From Limonium bicolor (Eukaryota > Streptophyta > Magnoliopsida > Caryophyllales > Plumbaginaceae): a DNA stretch of 64,000 bases. A program made the translations under genes and the position numbers. Position 1 is the first letter of the stretch. Each line of letters opens with the position of its first letter. The stretch lies in the NCBI GenBank assembly GCA_023374045.1, contig JAIOTZ010000145.1, positions 17,809 through 81,808 on the forward strand, written 5' to 3'. Shown in pieces: positions 46,101 through 58,566 of this stretch. The notes beneath the pieces were generated by a model. It had not been told where the DNA came from. It made no database searches and saw only the letters and a program-made list of their open reading frames with translations.

Positions 46101-46459
46101 GTCATTCAGGGAAATCCCTCTTTCCAGAGAAGTGTTGCAAGCTACAAAGGTTTAGCTCTTCACACCGAAAGATGTTTTAAGGCCTTCTCACATATACTGT
46201 CAAATATGTTTCCTTTTTGATGATTTGTGAAGGCCTTTAATTTCATAAGAGCAACCTGCTCATGAAGGTCTAATCTTCTTTTTTTTTTTGTTCGTTTTCT
46301 ACGGCTACAGCTGCAATGGAGATTCTTTTTTTAATTGGGTTCAGTGAAGATACGGTGTTAGATGAGGCTGGCGTGACAGAAACGTACATTGTACTCAAAA
46401 GGGATGACCCTGGGTTGCTATGGTTGGCAAATTCAATCCTCGAGGCATGCATGGCATAG
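43175..46459 (+). pseudogene. Ubiquitin-like / WLM metalloprotease / PUB domain protein, damaged
   Basis: There are ten exons: 43175-43417, 43708-43917, 44092-44172, 44265-44351, 44455-44550, 44662-44711, 44820-45798, 45974-46022, 46110-46149 and 46311-46459. All but the damaged ones join in phase with GT-AG borders. The start is MDQQESVLVIPVVWRGKK, an N-terminal ubiquitin-like domain. Exons 3-6 are the WLM (Wss1-like) zinc metalloprotease (NPPPSEALRRMHRLAADPG, HRWRVGIMTELAPVGYVG). The acidic linker in exon 7 carries EPDPDD twice, and the C-terminus is a PUB domain (FCDRLNKSIKTL to WLANSILE). Relatives are linked to DNA-protein crosslink repair and Cdc48 binding. Exon 6 is 50 nt instead of the expected 54, losing the second catalytic His and the frame. 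A second frameshift gives a stop at 45420. Skipping exon 6 would stay in frame but abolish the active site. Confidence 0.88.
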
Positions 46460-47684
46460 TGGTTGTGGTAAGATTCAATGGAGACATCTGGTTGGACGTC
46501 ATGAATTCTGAAGATGGAGAGTTCTTTTTAATGAATGAGAAAGATGGTGACTTCTGGTTTAAACAGTTGTGTCCGATTTGTGTATGCTATACATTTGACG
46601 CGGCAACATGTAAGGTTCTTTGTATATTTGGCACACCTTAGTATTTACCTGTAATCACTGTCTACTATTCATGTGAATATGTCAAGATAACCTCACCGTC
46701 ATTGGTCAAATTGGCCATTTTCCATGTTTGGTCATGATGCTCACTACAAGATATAAGGTCCATGGGGTAAAATTTTATTGCCCTTTTTTTTATTAATAAC
46801 TGTCCTCGTAGAAGATTAAGGGCAATATATATTGCCTTAAGTTGTCTGTAAAGACTTGTATCAGTAACTTGAAAGGCGATTCTTGAAAACATATTATATT
46901 GCCCAGTTTGTAGTATAAAAGAGAGGTAAAAAGATCCAAAGCTGGCGCCAGTTTGTCTGCGGCGATGGAGCATTTTGGTCTATCATTTGGGGTATAATTG
47001 TAATCTTACCTCTTTCCACTAAAAAATGACCGATATTTTGAATAGGAGGTTGTACATTACCTTTTTTCGATTTCTACCCTAACCATTCATGGTCATCATT
47101 GTTCTTACCTAATAACCTCCACCATCTTCTTTGCTCTTTTTTTATAACCTTCATCGTCTTTGTTGCTTTTGTTGATAATTGCTCCATGTCTTCAACATTG
47201 TGTCATCTTCAATTACTCGATAATCTCATCTCATTTTCTTTGCTCTCCCAGTAATCTCTCCCTGACTTTGATATCATCCTCAACCTAGACCATATCTTAC
47301 GTTTTTATTTTTTCTCCTATTCCATTTTAGAGGGTCATTACGTGCAGTCAAGTTTTCAATTCACTCAGTCTAGAAATGACAATTTTCTCTTCCCTTGTAA
47401 TTGTTTTAAAAATTAAAATATATCCAAAACTTAACACATATTACAAGGAGTGCCCAAATTTCATTATATAAGGAGGATGAATATGATATGAAATCATATT
47501 CAAATTTAGAAATCATATAGTAAGAGAGAGGAAGAGAAGGAAAAGGTTATGAAAGGTTTGAAGAAATTTTTAGACGGCACGGAGACCCTAGTGCAAGCTT
47601 GGGACAGATGTCAAAATCCTATTGGAGAAGAAAAGGAGTAAAAAAGCGGAAAAACATATGTATCGTAACCAGGGGAGTTTGGGG
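46460..47684. other. 3' flank of the WLM gene, no gene seen
   Basis: This holds a probable 3' UTR followed by AT-rich intergenic sequence. Nothing else is recognisable. Confidence 0.5.
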
Positions 47685-49082
47685 GGAGGGGGCTATTAGG
47701 AGAGAGAAAAATATATTTTTTCAAAATATTATAACACAAAATATAAGTGTGAAAATAAAAACAATTATACCATTGTTCATCATATTTCGTGCTCTTCAAA
47801 CAAGATGCATCATGGATATGATTTGGTAAACTTAAAATTTTATGTTTTTAGAATGAGTATATATTAAGTATTTTTTAAGTGAATCTTATTCATTAACAAA
47901 ATGAATCTTCTTTTATAATAAAATGAACTTTATTCATTAACAAAATGAATTTTCGAGAAGATTTACTTTTCTTAAAATTGAAATTCACTTTTAGAAAAAC
48001 AAAGGATTCACATTATTTAAAATAAAAGGTTCACTTTTCTTAAATATAAAATTCATTTTTCTTGAATATTTGAATAGCTTTTCTTCAACGAAATATTCAC
48101 TTTTAAATAAATGAAAGGTTCATATAAATTTGTGGTAAGATTCACTTTTCTTAAATATTGGATTCACTCACTTTTCTTAAACGAAGGATTCATATTATTC
48201 TCACATAAGTTTGTGATATGATTCATTTTTACTAAACATAAGATTCACTTTTCTTAATTAAAAGATTCACCTTACTTAAAACATGTGATTCACTTTTTTA
48301 AAACAAAATATTCACTTTTCAGTAAACCCTTAACCACAAACCCTAAAAAACTGTCGAGTCATTGACGATAATATAAAGTGTAGAACTAATGCCAAAAAGA
48401 TTACCTTACCCCCCCCCCCTAAACACCCTAAAAACCACCCTAGGAATGCTAAAAATGTGACCCTAGACTCTAAACCACAAACCCTAAAATATTGTTGAGT
48501 CAGTGATGACAATATAAAGTGTAGAACTAATGCCAAAAAGGTTACCCTACCCCCCCCCCCCAAACACCCTAAAAACCACCATAGGAATGCTAAAAATGTC
48601 GAACACATTTTTTGGGTTTGTAGTCTAGGGTATAGGGTCTAAAGATCCTAAACCCTTAACTACAAACCCTAAAAATTGTCAAGTCAGTACGACAATATAA
48701 GTGTATAACTAATGCCAAAAAGATTACCCTACCCCCCCCCCCCCAAACACCCTAAAAACCACCCTAGGAAAGCTAAAAAGTCGAAGACATTTTAGGGTTT
48801 GTAGTGCAGGTTTAGGGTCTAACAACCTTGGATTCACTTTTTAACAACCTTTTATTCACTTGTCTTAAACTCAAGATTCACAATGAATCTTAAAACATAT
48901 ATACATACAAAAAATATAAAATTTAAATTTATCAAAACATATTCATGTTGGGTCTTATTTTGAAGAGCTCAAATTATGATGAACAACGGTATAAAATTTA
49001 TGATATTTGGGCTTATATCTAATAAACTACAACATTTAAAATTTACAAACGACAAAGTAGAAAAAGACAAAATAGCACCAGC
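47685..49082. mobile_element. Inverted-repeat element of about 1.4 kb (MULE-like?)
   Basis: Left arm 47685-47870 and right arm about 48890-49082 are imperfect inverted copies. For example, ACCATTGTTCATCATATT at 47771 pairs with the inverse around 48980. The interior holds degenerate GATTCACTTTTCTTAAA repeats (47870-48320) and the C-rich tandem repeat. No transposase is present. Long terminal repeats suggest a Mutator-like derivative, but no 9-bp duplication was verified. Confidence 0.45.
48331..48838. repeat. Three C-rich tandem repeats (140-185 bp)
   Basis: Units start at about 48331, 48471 and 48656. Each has ACAAACCCTAAAA, then AATGCCAAAAAG, a pure C run (11, 12 and 13 C at 48409, 48550 and 48732) and AAACACCCTAAAAACCACC. 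CCCTAAA is the plant telomere-repeat word. Confidence 0.85.
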
Positions 49083-49639
49083 GCCACCTTCGAATTTATG
49101 TTTTTTAAAGGAGGACAAAAACGAAGGAGGAAATATTGAAGGTGACTGATGTAGGAATCTTCGACGAACACGTAGATGATCTTAACTTCAACGAGAACAT
49201 AAAAGGGGCACATTCAGAGGAATTCTTCATGCATTTGGTGTTTTTTAAGTTATATTAGGGTACAAATATAAAACAAAAAAAGGGTAAAAAGTAGTCAGAA
49301 ATGTTAAAAAGAGACAATATACTTGGGTAGCTGGCAACGACACGTGGCCGATGACGATGGCAATCATTTGAGACGCGCATCGATGGTCACCGTTTGAGAC
49401 GGGCATCGACGACCACCGGCGTCGAAGAAAATGATGAAGGGCTCGGTGTCAGCACCCACCCTGGATGGATATTTTTGACATTTTATTTTTTTTGTTGGCC
49501 CGTTTTGAAGATATATTGATCCTTTTAGATGAGTTTTTGCTTGATATCTTTGTTTTTTCTTAATTACACATTTGTACAATTTATGTTGACCATACTGCGA
49601 GCATTAATTGACCGCACATTATTATGTGTTGTCACTATC
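49083..49639. other. No gene seen
   Basis: This is AT-rich sequence with one GC-richer patch (49325-49450). No feature can be supported. Confidence 0.4.
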
Positions 49640-50773
49640 AAACAGAGGAAAGATGCCATGGAGGATCTGGAAATTCCAACACCATAAGAGAAGCACACAT
49701 ACACAAACCACACTAGAAGTACAAGTCTAGATTATAGTACAATTTAATGAAGAATCAAGGGAGGAATAAGGCTGGAGCTCTAATCCTTAGAGGTACTGAA
49801 ATGGCACTGATCCAAGAAGGAAGAGGGAGAAGGAATACGCCAAGTTCAGCCAGGAACAGAATGCCAAAAAGAGAGGAGAGAGAAAAATTAGGGATTTCAT
49901 GTTTTAAGTAACTAAGGGATTTAACTTGATGTATTGATAAATAAATTGGTGAGAGAGTTGTTAATTACTCACTCACTCAGCTATATCCATGAATACACAT
50001 CGAATAACTCAAGAAAAAACATGATACAAAAAGGAGATAGGAAGAAAAATAAGACATTAAGGGATTTAGGGAGTTTAAGTGAGTTAAGGAAGTTGAAAGG
50101 TCTAATTTAGCAAAAGGATGAATAGATGGTATGGATGAATTCAAAATTGAATTTCCTGACTTATATAGAGATAAAATTCGTGCTGTAATATGAAAATATC
50201 AAACCAAGTTTTAAAACACAACTTAAAGGTCATTAATGACAATTTTGTGCATTAAGTAGTTAATGAGGGTTAATTAGTAGAAGGACATGTAAAAGGAGTA
50301 TGTAACTTTGAATAACGAATACCCTAACCTATTAAAGAGGAAAGGATCCTGCACTACCAGATAATTGAAGTGCAAATGTTAAAACATGATCTTACGGTTA
50401 AATATGACATTTTCATGCTCTAAGCGTAAATTTGTGATTTTGTCCGGAGTTAAACTCGGATTCACCCAGATTTTACAAAGTCAACCCCATAACCATGAAG
50501 AATGATTAGAATTCAACCAAAATTTAAATTTCAACTTTTGGGCCGTAGGGTCAAAATTACCAAAATGCCCTTATATGGTCAAAGTCAACCGTTGGCCAGA
50601 ATGACCAAAATGCCCGTTGGCTTAACTTATGAAAATGAAATTATAAACCTGATGGAACACATACCATCTCTCAACGCCACTTTATAAGGCTCTATTCCCA
50701 TTTTACTCTAAGAAATGACCAAAATTGCGCATTAAGGTCTTAAAGCACGAAAATAGAATTTTAGGGTATTTCA
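49640..50773 (-). mobile_element. Chromovirus-type 3' LTR fragment, minus strand
   Basis: The minus strand starts TGAAATACCCTAAAATTC at 50773, directly after a polypurine tract, as in the A-minus 3' LTR. No TGTTACA end was found to the left, so the LTR is truncated and the left edge is approximate. Confidence 0.6.
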
Positions 50774-50900
50774 CTACCCCCCCCAAAGAAAAAAGCTTCA
50801 TCCCCAAATCTTGTTCTCCTACCTATGAATTCAAACCCTAACCGTTCTCATTTTCAATAGCTTCCAATCTATGTGGCAACGCAGGTGACTCTAACCACGT
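50774..50900 (-). other. Polypurine tract and 3' relic of the minus-strand chromovirus
   Basis: On the minus strand a purine run CTTTGGGGGGGGTAG (50788-50774) precedes the LTR. The 110 bp before it read like the degenerate 3' tail after a chromodomain. It is cut at 50900 by the Ogre-like LTR. Confidence 0.6.
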
Positions 50901-52605
50901 TGTTATACCCAAAATTTTGACCCCCATCAAAGGGTACCTTAATACACAAGTGCTACGAAGGTTAGTTTAGTCAAAGAACACGGAATCTAGGGTTGATTAG
51001 CATGTTTTAGGACATTGGTGGCAGCTTGGTCATCACGAGGTCTGTTTTCATAATTTTCACGACTTCTAAGCCATCTCGTAAACTTTCTCTCTCCTCCGAA
51101 AATAACTCAAATCAACTCAGAATGCTTTGAAATTTTAAAAAAAGATAAAAGATGACATTTAAAGCATAAAAACTATGGAATTTTGAATTTTTGAACTTCG
51201 AGTAGTTTCCTAGTAATATCTGAATGAATCTGATGAGAAATTGAATTTAAAATATTCCATTATCCAAAACTTCTAATTTCTCTTAAAAAAATCAGAAATA
51301 TCTTCCTCTACGTGTGGTTAATAATTCATAGTAAGATTCCTTTGGGAAGTCACTTAATCAATTCCCGGTAAACTTCACACTTTTACCGAGGTAACTCTAT
51401 CTTTAGTGTTGCCTATATAAGGAACCTTACCTCTTGGTCAAATCAGAACTCCAAGAACCCTAAACAATCAGAATAGCCAGCCATCTCAAGTCTCTCACGT
51501 TTTTCAACTCCCAATCACCGAAATCCCATAAAAAATCTTCCAAAATCACCACATAAACACGTTTTCCAACTCCCATTCCCATAATAATCATCAAACCCAA
51601 TCAAACCACCTTCAAAATGTAAAGAACATCACCAACCACCAGTAGTCAGAGCCTCGGTTTGATTTCAATCCGGAACCGACATCAAGGTGGCTTCCGTAGA
51701 ATATGGATGTGAAAAATCCATCTATTCCGAAGGTAGACTAGGTTAGAATTCTACTTTTCTAACTCCTCATGAATTTATTAGCTTTCTGTTAAAATTTGAG
51801 TTTGAACTGACCCTTTTCGGCTTCTGAGTTGCTATTTGTTTTTGTTTCTGCCTAGTAACTTGTTCATTAAGTTTCAGCTTTAACTTGAAGTTAATTTGAG
51901 ATCAGTCAATCACTAACGTACTAAGAATTTTTCAGGCTACACCTTTATAAATTTTGATCCAAAAACACCGCCAGGAACCGCTCAAACGCCACCGTCCGAG
52001 GGTAGTCCGTACCCACGGACGCCATGTCTGGGGTCCCAGATGTCCGATTCGTAAGCTCGGATGGCATCGGATGGTGGCGAGATCTTTATTTTTTCAAATT
52101 TCTAGGGTTTCTAACACATGTCCGGGCCCACGGACACCCTGTCCGTGGCCCCGGACTTTTCAAAATCTCATTTTCTTGTAATTACAACTTTTCTGATTAT
52201 CTAGGCTAATTAGGGTCCGTAGGTGTGGACATTAGGTTTGTGGCTACGGACAGATTTAAAATTTGACCTAATTCGGCTCTCAAAACCCTAATTTATGTAA
52301 TTTCAATTTTCAGGTAAAATATGTCGACAAATACAAAAAAATCAGAAACTCGCGCACTTTAGTTTAACCGACTTCGTAAAAAGCTGTAAATGACGTAAGT
52401 AGAGGAAAACCGGCTTAAAAGGGTAGTAAAAGTAATTTGAACCCGGAAAAGTTGTATACCAAGCCCCGGAATCCGAACTCAACCTTTCCTAATTTACCAA
52501 AGGCTAAAATTGGGTGGTGACTCGTAATAGGCTCCAGTGGGCTAGCTTAGAACCCGTTAAGATCCGAATCAGCATAGGATAGTGGTTCGAAAATTTAGGC
52601 TCACA
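50901..52605 (+). mobile_element. Ogre/Tat-like 5' LTR, 1705 bp
   Basis: It begins TGTTATACCCAAAATTTTGA, a start typical of plant Ogre/Tat LTRs, ends ...GGCTCACA, and is followed after 3 nt by a tRNA-Arg-type PBS. A core promoter may lie near TATATAAGG (51415). Confidence 0.82.
51993..52251. repeat. GTCCG/CGGAC hairpin words in the Ogre-like LTR
   Basis: Loose units such as TCCGTACCCACGGAC, GTCCGGGCCCACGGAC and GTCCGTGGCCCCGGAC recur. The array is less regular than those in the Tekay LTRs. Confidence 0.6.
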
Positions 52606-52608
52606 GAA

Positions 52609-52627
52609 TGACGACTCTGTTAGGGAC
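52609..52627 (+). other. Primer-binding site, tRNA-Arg type
   Basis: TGACGACTCTGTTAGGGAC is two changes from the Ogre/Tat consensus TGGCGACTCTGCTGGGGAC, so it has decayed slightly. Confidence 0.7.
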
Positions 52628-53036
52628 TAACTCTTAATTTTAAAATTGTTTAATTTTAAGAAAGAGGGCTTAATTTGAAAATTGTTTTTTTACAACTTTT
52701 ATGTTATGTGTTTACTTTTATCCGAAACACATAGGCCCAAGTACTTGTCCACAAATACTTTGGCTCAAGTGCCATGTTTCTATAATGTCCAGGCCCAAGC
52801 GCCTATCCTTAGTCTTCCAAATACTCTGACCCATGTGCTTCACATAGTTTGGTCTTGGTGGCCCCGTTTTTGTTATACTTTGGCCCACGTGCCTCATCTT
52901 TAACTCAGAATACATCCCGGTCTAAACATCACTACATTTCGGATCAAGTCTTCATTCTCCAATATGGAACTTTGGTTCAACCCTTTTTCTTGATTCTAGC
53001 CTTTATTGTTGGTTGACACCTTGAAAATAGGTGAGC
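52628..53036 (+). other. Ogre-like leader with short tandem words
   Basis: This is non-coding leader. Between about 52725 and 52905 a loose repeat of TTTGGCCCAAGTGCC-type words occurs four to five times. Confidence 0.55.
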
Positions 53037-53118
53037 ATGGATGCCCAGTTAGCTGTTGCGGTGCAGAAGTGTAAGGTCTTAGAGTCAATCATTGAGGAAT
53101 TGAGGAGTAAGGTTAATC

Positions 53119-56100
53119 TGAAATACCCCAAACCTTGGTATGTTGTGTAAATGTTAAACTATGGTATTTAAAGGCTAAAAAGTGCCTTAGAAACATAAAT
53201 GAACCATTTAAACCATGGTAAAACACAATAAAACACTAAGACACGGTTTGAGCAAAAACATGCTCTAAGCTTGGAGTGAACTTGGCTAGGACCCAAAGAG
53301 CCTACCAAGATTTGATAATATAAAATTATGATTTTATAAGGCTAATTAAGTCCTTAGGAAACCTTGGTAGACAATGAAACCAAACAAAACACAAATAAAT
53401 ACCTTAAGGTCAATATGGGCTAAAATGTGCTCTAAGCTTGGGATAAATGTGTATAAGACCTAATGGTCATACCTGCCTTATTTATATGTTAATGAACATA
53501 TTAAATCAATTACCAAGAAACCAACCAAGCTTGAAAACAAGTTAAAACACAAAATGTGCTTTTAGGAGTCTTAAAGCACATTTCTGAAAAATTGTCTTGT
53601 AAATGAGTTTTGAGTGGCTAAATGTCCATCATTACTCTTTAATCTACATGTGTACTACTTAGTATCACATTAGGAAGTCTAGATCAATGGGAAATCAAAA
53701 ATTTCACAAATATGTGCCTTAATATGTGAATAGTGCTCAAATAGTGCTAGTTTTGACTTAAGTCAACTTTGATTAGTTAAATGGTCAACAAAGACCATAA
53801 ATATCTTTTAGAATGAAGGGGGCACGGTTTTTAGAGTGTGAGTCACCATACCAAGCCAGCCAACTAAAGAAAAGAAAAATAAATAAAGTAAAGTTACTAT
53901 TTACCTTTATAAGTCAAAATATCTTAACAAAGCATACCTCTCACCTCCTTTCTTCATTTCCTCTTGTTCCCACCGTGTTCTTCCTCCATTCTCCCAACCA
54001 ATCTCGTTCTTGCTACAGCACATCTCTTCTCCAACTTCAATTGCTCACCAAATGTTCAATATTGCTCCAAATAAAAAACTAAGCACATATTTGTCTTAGT
54101 TGAGTCAAGGCCTTTCATCCTCTCTTTTCAAAATTTCAAAAGCTCATGTTTGATGCCATGAAGAAACTCCATTGAAGGGGGAAAGTTCTGTTTGAAGAGC
54201 TCTTTTGCTTCTTCTCTCATTCTAGGTAAGGAAAATCAAAGAAAATCCAGGTTTCCTTCATTTTTGTGTATAGCCGAAAATTCACCCCTTAATGGTGCCT
54301 TGTCTTGCTCTCTTCATAGCTTAATTCAAACTTCAAAGGACTAGGAGGAGTCCTATCTTGCTACTTAACCAAGCTCTCTTCCGAATTCCAAAGGTAATCA
54401 TCAAATTTTGGTGTTTTAAGACACATATGTAAACCTAGGGTTTAACTATGAGTTTGGGTATTAAACTTAATGCTCATTACCCTTATATGTGTAATGGTTA
54501 GAAGATTGACAAGTGATAAAAGCTCCTTGCCGATTTTCAATCAAGAAAGAACAAGAGAAAACAAGTGAGAAAACTTGGAAAACAAAGAGGTAAATGACCC
54601 TCATAATGTATTTTTATGTACTAGGAAATTGAGCTATACTTGCTTAATAATTAACCTAAAGAGCCAATGGGAAATGAGCTAGAAAACTATCCACAAGGTG
54701 GACTAAAAAGACATGGGAGCATTGTTGTGTGTATTCGCAGGTTGAAGGCATTTAAATGTGGAGATTCAGTGTTTAAGTTTAATGCAATTTAAGGGCCTAA
54801 GAGCCATGTTATTTAAGGGCCTAAGTGCCAAGCAATTTAAGTTTATGCACTATATTGTGATGTAGTGTAGTTTAAAGGTTTAGTTGTGTGTAAAGAACAT
54901 CTCTTGTGAAGGTGAATGTGTTTGATGGTTAAAGGATGAAAAACCATATGTTTGTGTATAAGAGTGTGTATTAAGAGATTGAATGTTCTTGATTGTCTAA
55001 AAGTGAAAAACAATGTGTTTTGGTGTAAGGTGATACAAGAGAAGCTATGGCGAAATTTAGTTGATAAACAAAAGAGTTTATGTTTTGTAATGAGATTTTA
55101 TGACCTAGAAGGTACTAGGAATTTTTAAGTGTTAAGATGGTGAAAGAAAGTGAATTAAGGTGTTCTTAGGTGTTAAGATGCCTTAGGCATAGTCTTGGAG
55201 ATTTAGGGAACTAATGGATGATTTCTTGATACACCAAGGTGATGGTGGAGGTGTCGTAAAGTCTTGTGCAAAGTTTGGTGAACAATGGAAGTGTAACGCC
55301 TTGTGAAGGTTTATTTATGAACTTGTGGGAAAGACTTGAGGAGTGTGTATAAAGGGGATGAGTGTAGGGCAAATGATGTTAAAAGGGTGGTTATAAGGTA
55401 GTGAGGGAGTACTTTGGTTAGGTGAAGTTTTAGGCAAGAATACAAGTTACAAGTGTAAGAAAAAAAATGTTCTAAGTGTTAAGGACTTAGTAAAAGTTGA
55501 GTAAAAGTTTAAGGAATTTTTGGGATGTTTTGAAAGGGTTTAAGTGTGCCCAAAAGATGTTAAAACATGTGGGAGAACATGTGTAAAGCATAGGAAAAAA
55601 TTGGGATGAATTTGGAGTTCATAAAGAGGAGAAAAGCACATTAGAAAATTGGTTCTGCAGTGGACCGCCCCTACGGACCGCCCCTGTGGGGAGGTCCAGT
55701 GCAGAGAAGTGAAAAAAAAAAGGGAACGTGTAGCATCTGTTGTGGACCGCCCCTGGGACCGCCCCAGAGGGGCGGTCCAGACCAGAAATGAAGAAAAAAA
55801 TTTGTTTAAGGCTCCTAATGATGGGGGATTGAATGGTAATGGTTTTAGATGATGTTTAGGCCTTGTTTGGTGACATGTAAAGGCCTTAAGAGGTGTAAAC
55901 AAGTATGAGGTGTAATGAGAAGTGATTAACTTATATGATTAAGTTTAAACTACAATGACTTAGTGGTCCAACATTAGGGAGTGATGATGGTTAGAAAGAT
56001 AAGCATTAGACTTTAAACAAGCATGTTACTCCAATGTTAATGAAAGTAATTGTAATGTTATCAGTTGTTCGAGAATTGCTCGAGGAACATAAGTGGACAT

Positions 56101-57756
56101 GATAAAGTGGACTCCGGTGACAGGTATGGTTTTCTTGCAACCTGTGTCCTACCGGATTACACCGGCTTGTATGCCAATGTTTTTCTGAGTGTTTGCCACC
56201 TTGTAAGATTAAAACATGTAATGAGTTTATAGTAATTCATTTATGTGGCGAATTTGGCCTCCGATACCATTTAACCTCAAATATGTGTTAAACCTTAGCT
56301 AACCAAAACTAAACATGAGTTATCGGTATTCGGAGTTGACGGCCCAAACCTTGGGAACGTGCTAACCACGGCTATGTGTGAGTTAGTTGGACATTGTTGT
56401 TATATGCAAGTGTGTGAACCTCCCTTGTGTGCTTAACTCGGTTATGATACCGTATGGTGTGTGGATGTGGTAGGCTCCATAATGGATCTCTAACTACTTA
56501 TTTATAAGTGTATATGTACTAATGGGGGGTGAGGAGTCCGGTTGTTCCGGCCACGCGTGTGATGGACGGGAGTCGATGTCATATCCGGTTCGGCTCTCTT
56601 GGTGTATGTATAGGTTGTATTCCAATTTGGTTTCTACCTTCCCTTAGCTTATCCAAAGCTAGTTACTGACTCACGTCGGGCCACAGGGGCATACGTATGT
56701 TATTTCGGTGTGCTTGGGATTACTATATCCGACACACCTTGGGTATAAGTTAACCGTTCTATATAACCGGACGGTAACGAGGTTGGTAACGAGCTTAACA
56801 TGGGATTGGTAATAATCTCTAGGCTCACTATGAATACTAACTATGGTGGAAGGTTCCTTGTGAGAACCGATTTATGGTGTTATTATGGAGTTGTGCTATG
56901 CAAATTCCCTTGCTATGCTACGATAAGTATACGTTAGGTGTTTAGAATGACGGTGATGTGTCATGTGTACGTCGAAACAAGAAAGTTTTGTTATGTTTTG
57001 TTATGTGGAATGAGTTATGTTGTAGGATATGGAATGTGTGGATCATGGAAATGAATCCCAGTTGGTGACAAGAGGCGTTTAAGGATAACCCGATTAATGG
57101 GTACATGTCGTTCGTTAAGGAAGTAGCTCCGCTTTAGAGGAGAGCCACTCTAGGGTTTAAGGAATCATTGGATGGTTGGTTAAGTGTGGATGTGTTGGTT
57201 ATAGGTTGAGCCCATTGAGGCGAAATGTTATGTGTTGTATGTCTATGGCTTGTATGCATGATTTAAATATAATCAACTGCATGCTAAGACGACAATTAGT
57301 TGTGCGTGGCCCGGTAGCATGTGGGCTGCGGGATTACCATACCAGCAAAGGTGCTGAGCCCCTTGGGGGCCACCCTTTTCTACCTTTTCTATTTCAGGTA
57401 CAAGGAGCTGGAAGCCGTTCGAGAGTAGGACGGGGTAGCTGACTGTACATGGGTAGCCATTTAAATTGAGTATGTACTGTAGGCGTAGTAAGACCGAAAT
57501 TGTTATCGGCATTAGTTTGTAAATACTCGGTACAGTGGGAGTGTTTGTGTATAATAATTGTTGGAAATGGGATAAGGATTGTATTGTGTAGTGCTCGGGA
57601 ATTTAGCCCATCAGACCGGTACAATGTACATGTATTAGCCTTGTTAGCCACGTGGGTGGTTAACGGCGTGTAACACCAACAAATTAAGTTATTTAATGAG
57701 GTGTGTATTCCGCTGCAGATTGTTGTTATGTGTTTGTTGTTGGATGGGGTGTTACA
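53119..57756 (+). mobile_element. Solo LTR, Tekay-like family B (copy 2), 4638 bp
   Basis: The ends are TGAAATACCCC and GGGGTGTTACA, with a perfect 5-bp duplication TAATC at 53114-53118 and 57757-57761. It is clearly related along its length to the solo LTR at 1706, with the same landmarks (AAGGGCCTAAGAGCCATG near 54785, GGTATGGTTTTCTTGCA near 56125, AGGCACCTTT-region blocks near 57340). It has no PBS or internal region. It lies inside the Ogre-like gag. Confidence 0.93.
55662..55779. repeat. Hairpin array in solo LTR B2 (word GGACCGCCCC/GGGGCGGTCC)
   Basis: Two units about 80 bp apart each have GGACCGCCCC twice, then GGGG(C/A)GGTCC. The position corresponds to the GACCGACCC array of copy B1. 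Confidence 0.82.
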
Positions 57757-58566
57757 TAATCTCCAAGAAGCAAATCAACGAACTCTAGAGAAACTTGCGG
57801 ATGAAATTTTTAACCATGGTTGCATCAAAATTGACTCCGTTAGAGCCTAGGGTTCTCAAGCACATGTGGAGAAAGAAGTTCCAGATAACCAAATAGCTAC
57901 AGAGTTTAAAAGGGCCTTAAAGAGGATCGAGTGCATGGAGAAAGCCAACAAACCGGCTGGCTTCGAATACTTCTTCATGGCATCATATCCCGAGGTTGGC
58001 CTTCCCCCAAAGCTGGAACTGCCCACACTTGCTTTATACAAAGGTTCCTCGGACCCACAAATTCATTTGGCTATGTTCGACTAGGTGTCTATCCTCAAGC
58101 TCAACGACATGCAGAAGGCCAAAGTGTTTTCTTGCTATATAGACGAGATTCCTCAACGTTGGTATCTCACCCAGAGGATGAATACCAAGACCCACGAGGA
58201 GGTTTACAAAGCTTTCCTACACCATTTTGAGTATGCTAAGAACCTTGAAGTCACCAGGGCTGATCTTGCAGGCACTCGACAGAAAGACAGTGAGTCCATG
58301 TCTGACTTCATCAAGCGTAGGAGGAGGAAGGATGCTGCTATGCCTACCAAAATGGACGAGCAAGAGCAAATCCACATGATAGTGGAAAACACGCGGGAAT
58401 AGTACAATGATGAGTTGAAGTGCATGTACTTCCCAAATCTCGAGATGCTGATAGGACAAGTTGGAATCCTAGAAGAGAGGATCCATAAGGGAGGATTTGG
58501 ATTCAAAGCAGCACCTTATTCCCGGGGTAGCTCCAGGCAGCACGAAGTAAACATTGTTCGGAAATC

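Larger units (their letters stand above)
53037..58566 (+). pseudogene. Ogre/Tat-like gag, split by a solo LTR
   Basis: The frame starts MDAQLAVAVQKCKVLESIIE at 53037 and is interrupted after 27 codons by the solo LTR at 53119. It resumes in the same frame at 57762 (QEANQRTLEKLADEIF). The gag domain follows: YPEVGLPPKLELPTLALYKG, then MQKAKVFSCYIDEIPQRWYL and FEYAKNLEVTRADLAGTRQK. TAG stops at 57848-57850, 58082-58084 and 58400-58402 kill it, and the plus-strand Tekay LTR truncates it at 58566. The rest of the Ogre-like element presumably lies beyond the window. Confidence 0.82.

Noticed and set aside
48409..48744. Telomere or subtelomere sequence
   Set aside because: CCCTAAA words are isolated and not in uninterrupted tandem. 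The block is an interior repeat unit.
55540..55902. 120-codon minus-strand frame in solo LTR B2
   Set aside because: It lies across the hairpin array of an LTR with a low-complexity sequence, and family copy B1 has no equivalent frame.
57846..58566. Cellular gene candidate
   Set aside because: Sequence and context (Ogre-like LTR, PBS and continuous frame across the solo LTR) show it is retrotransposon gag.
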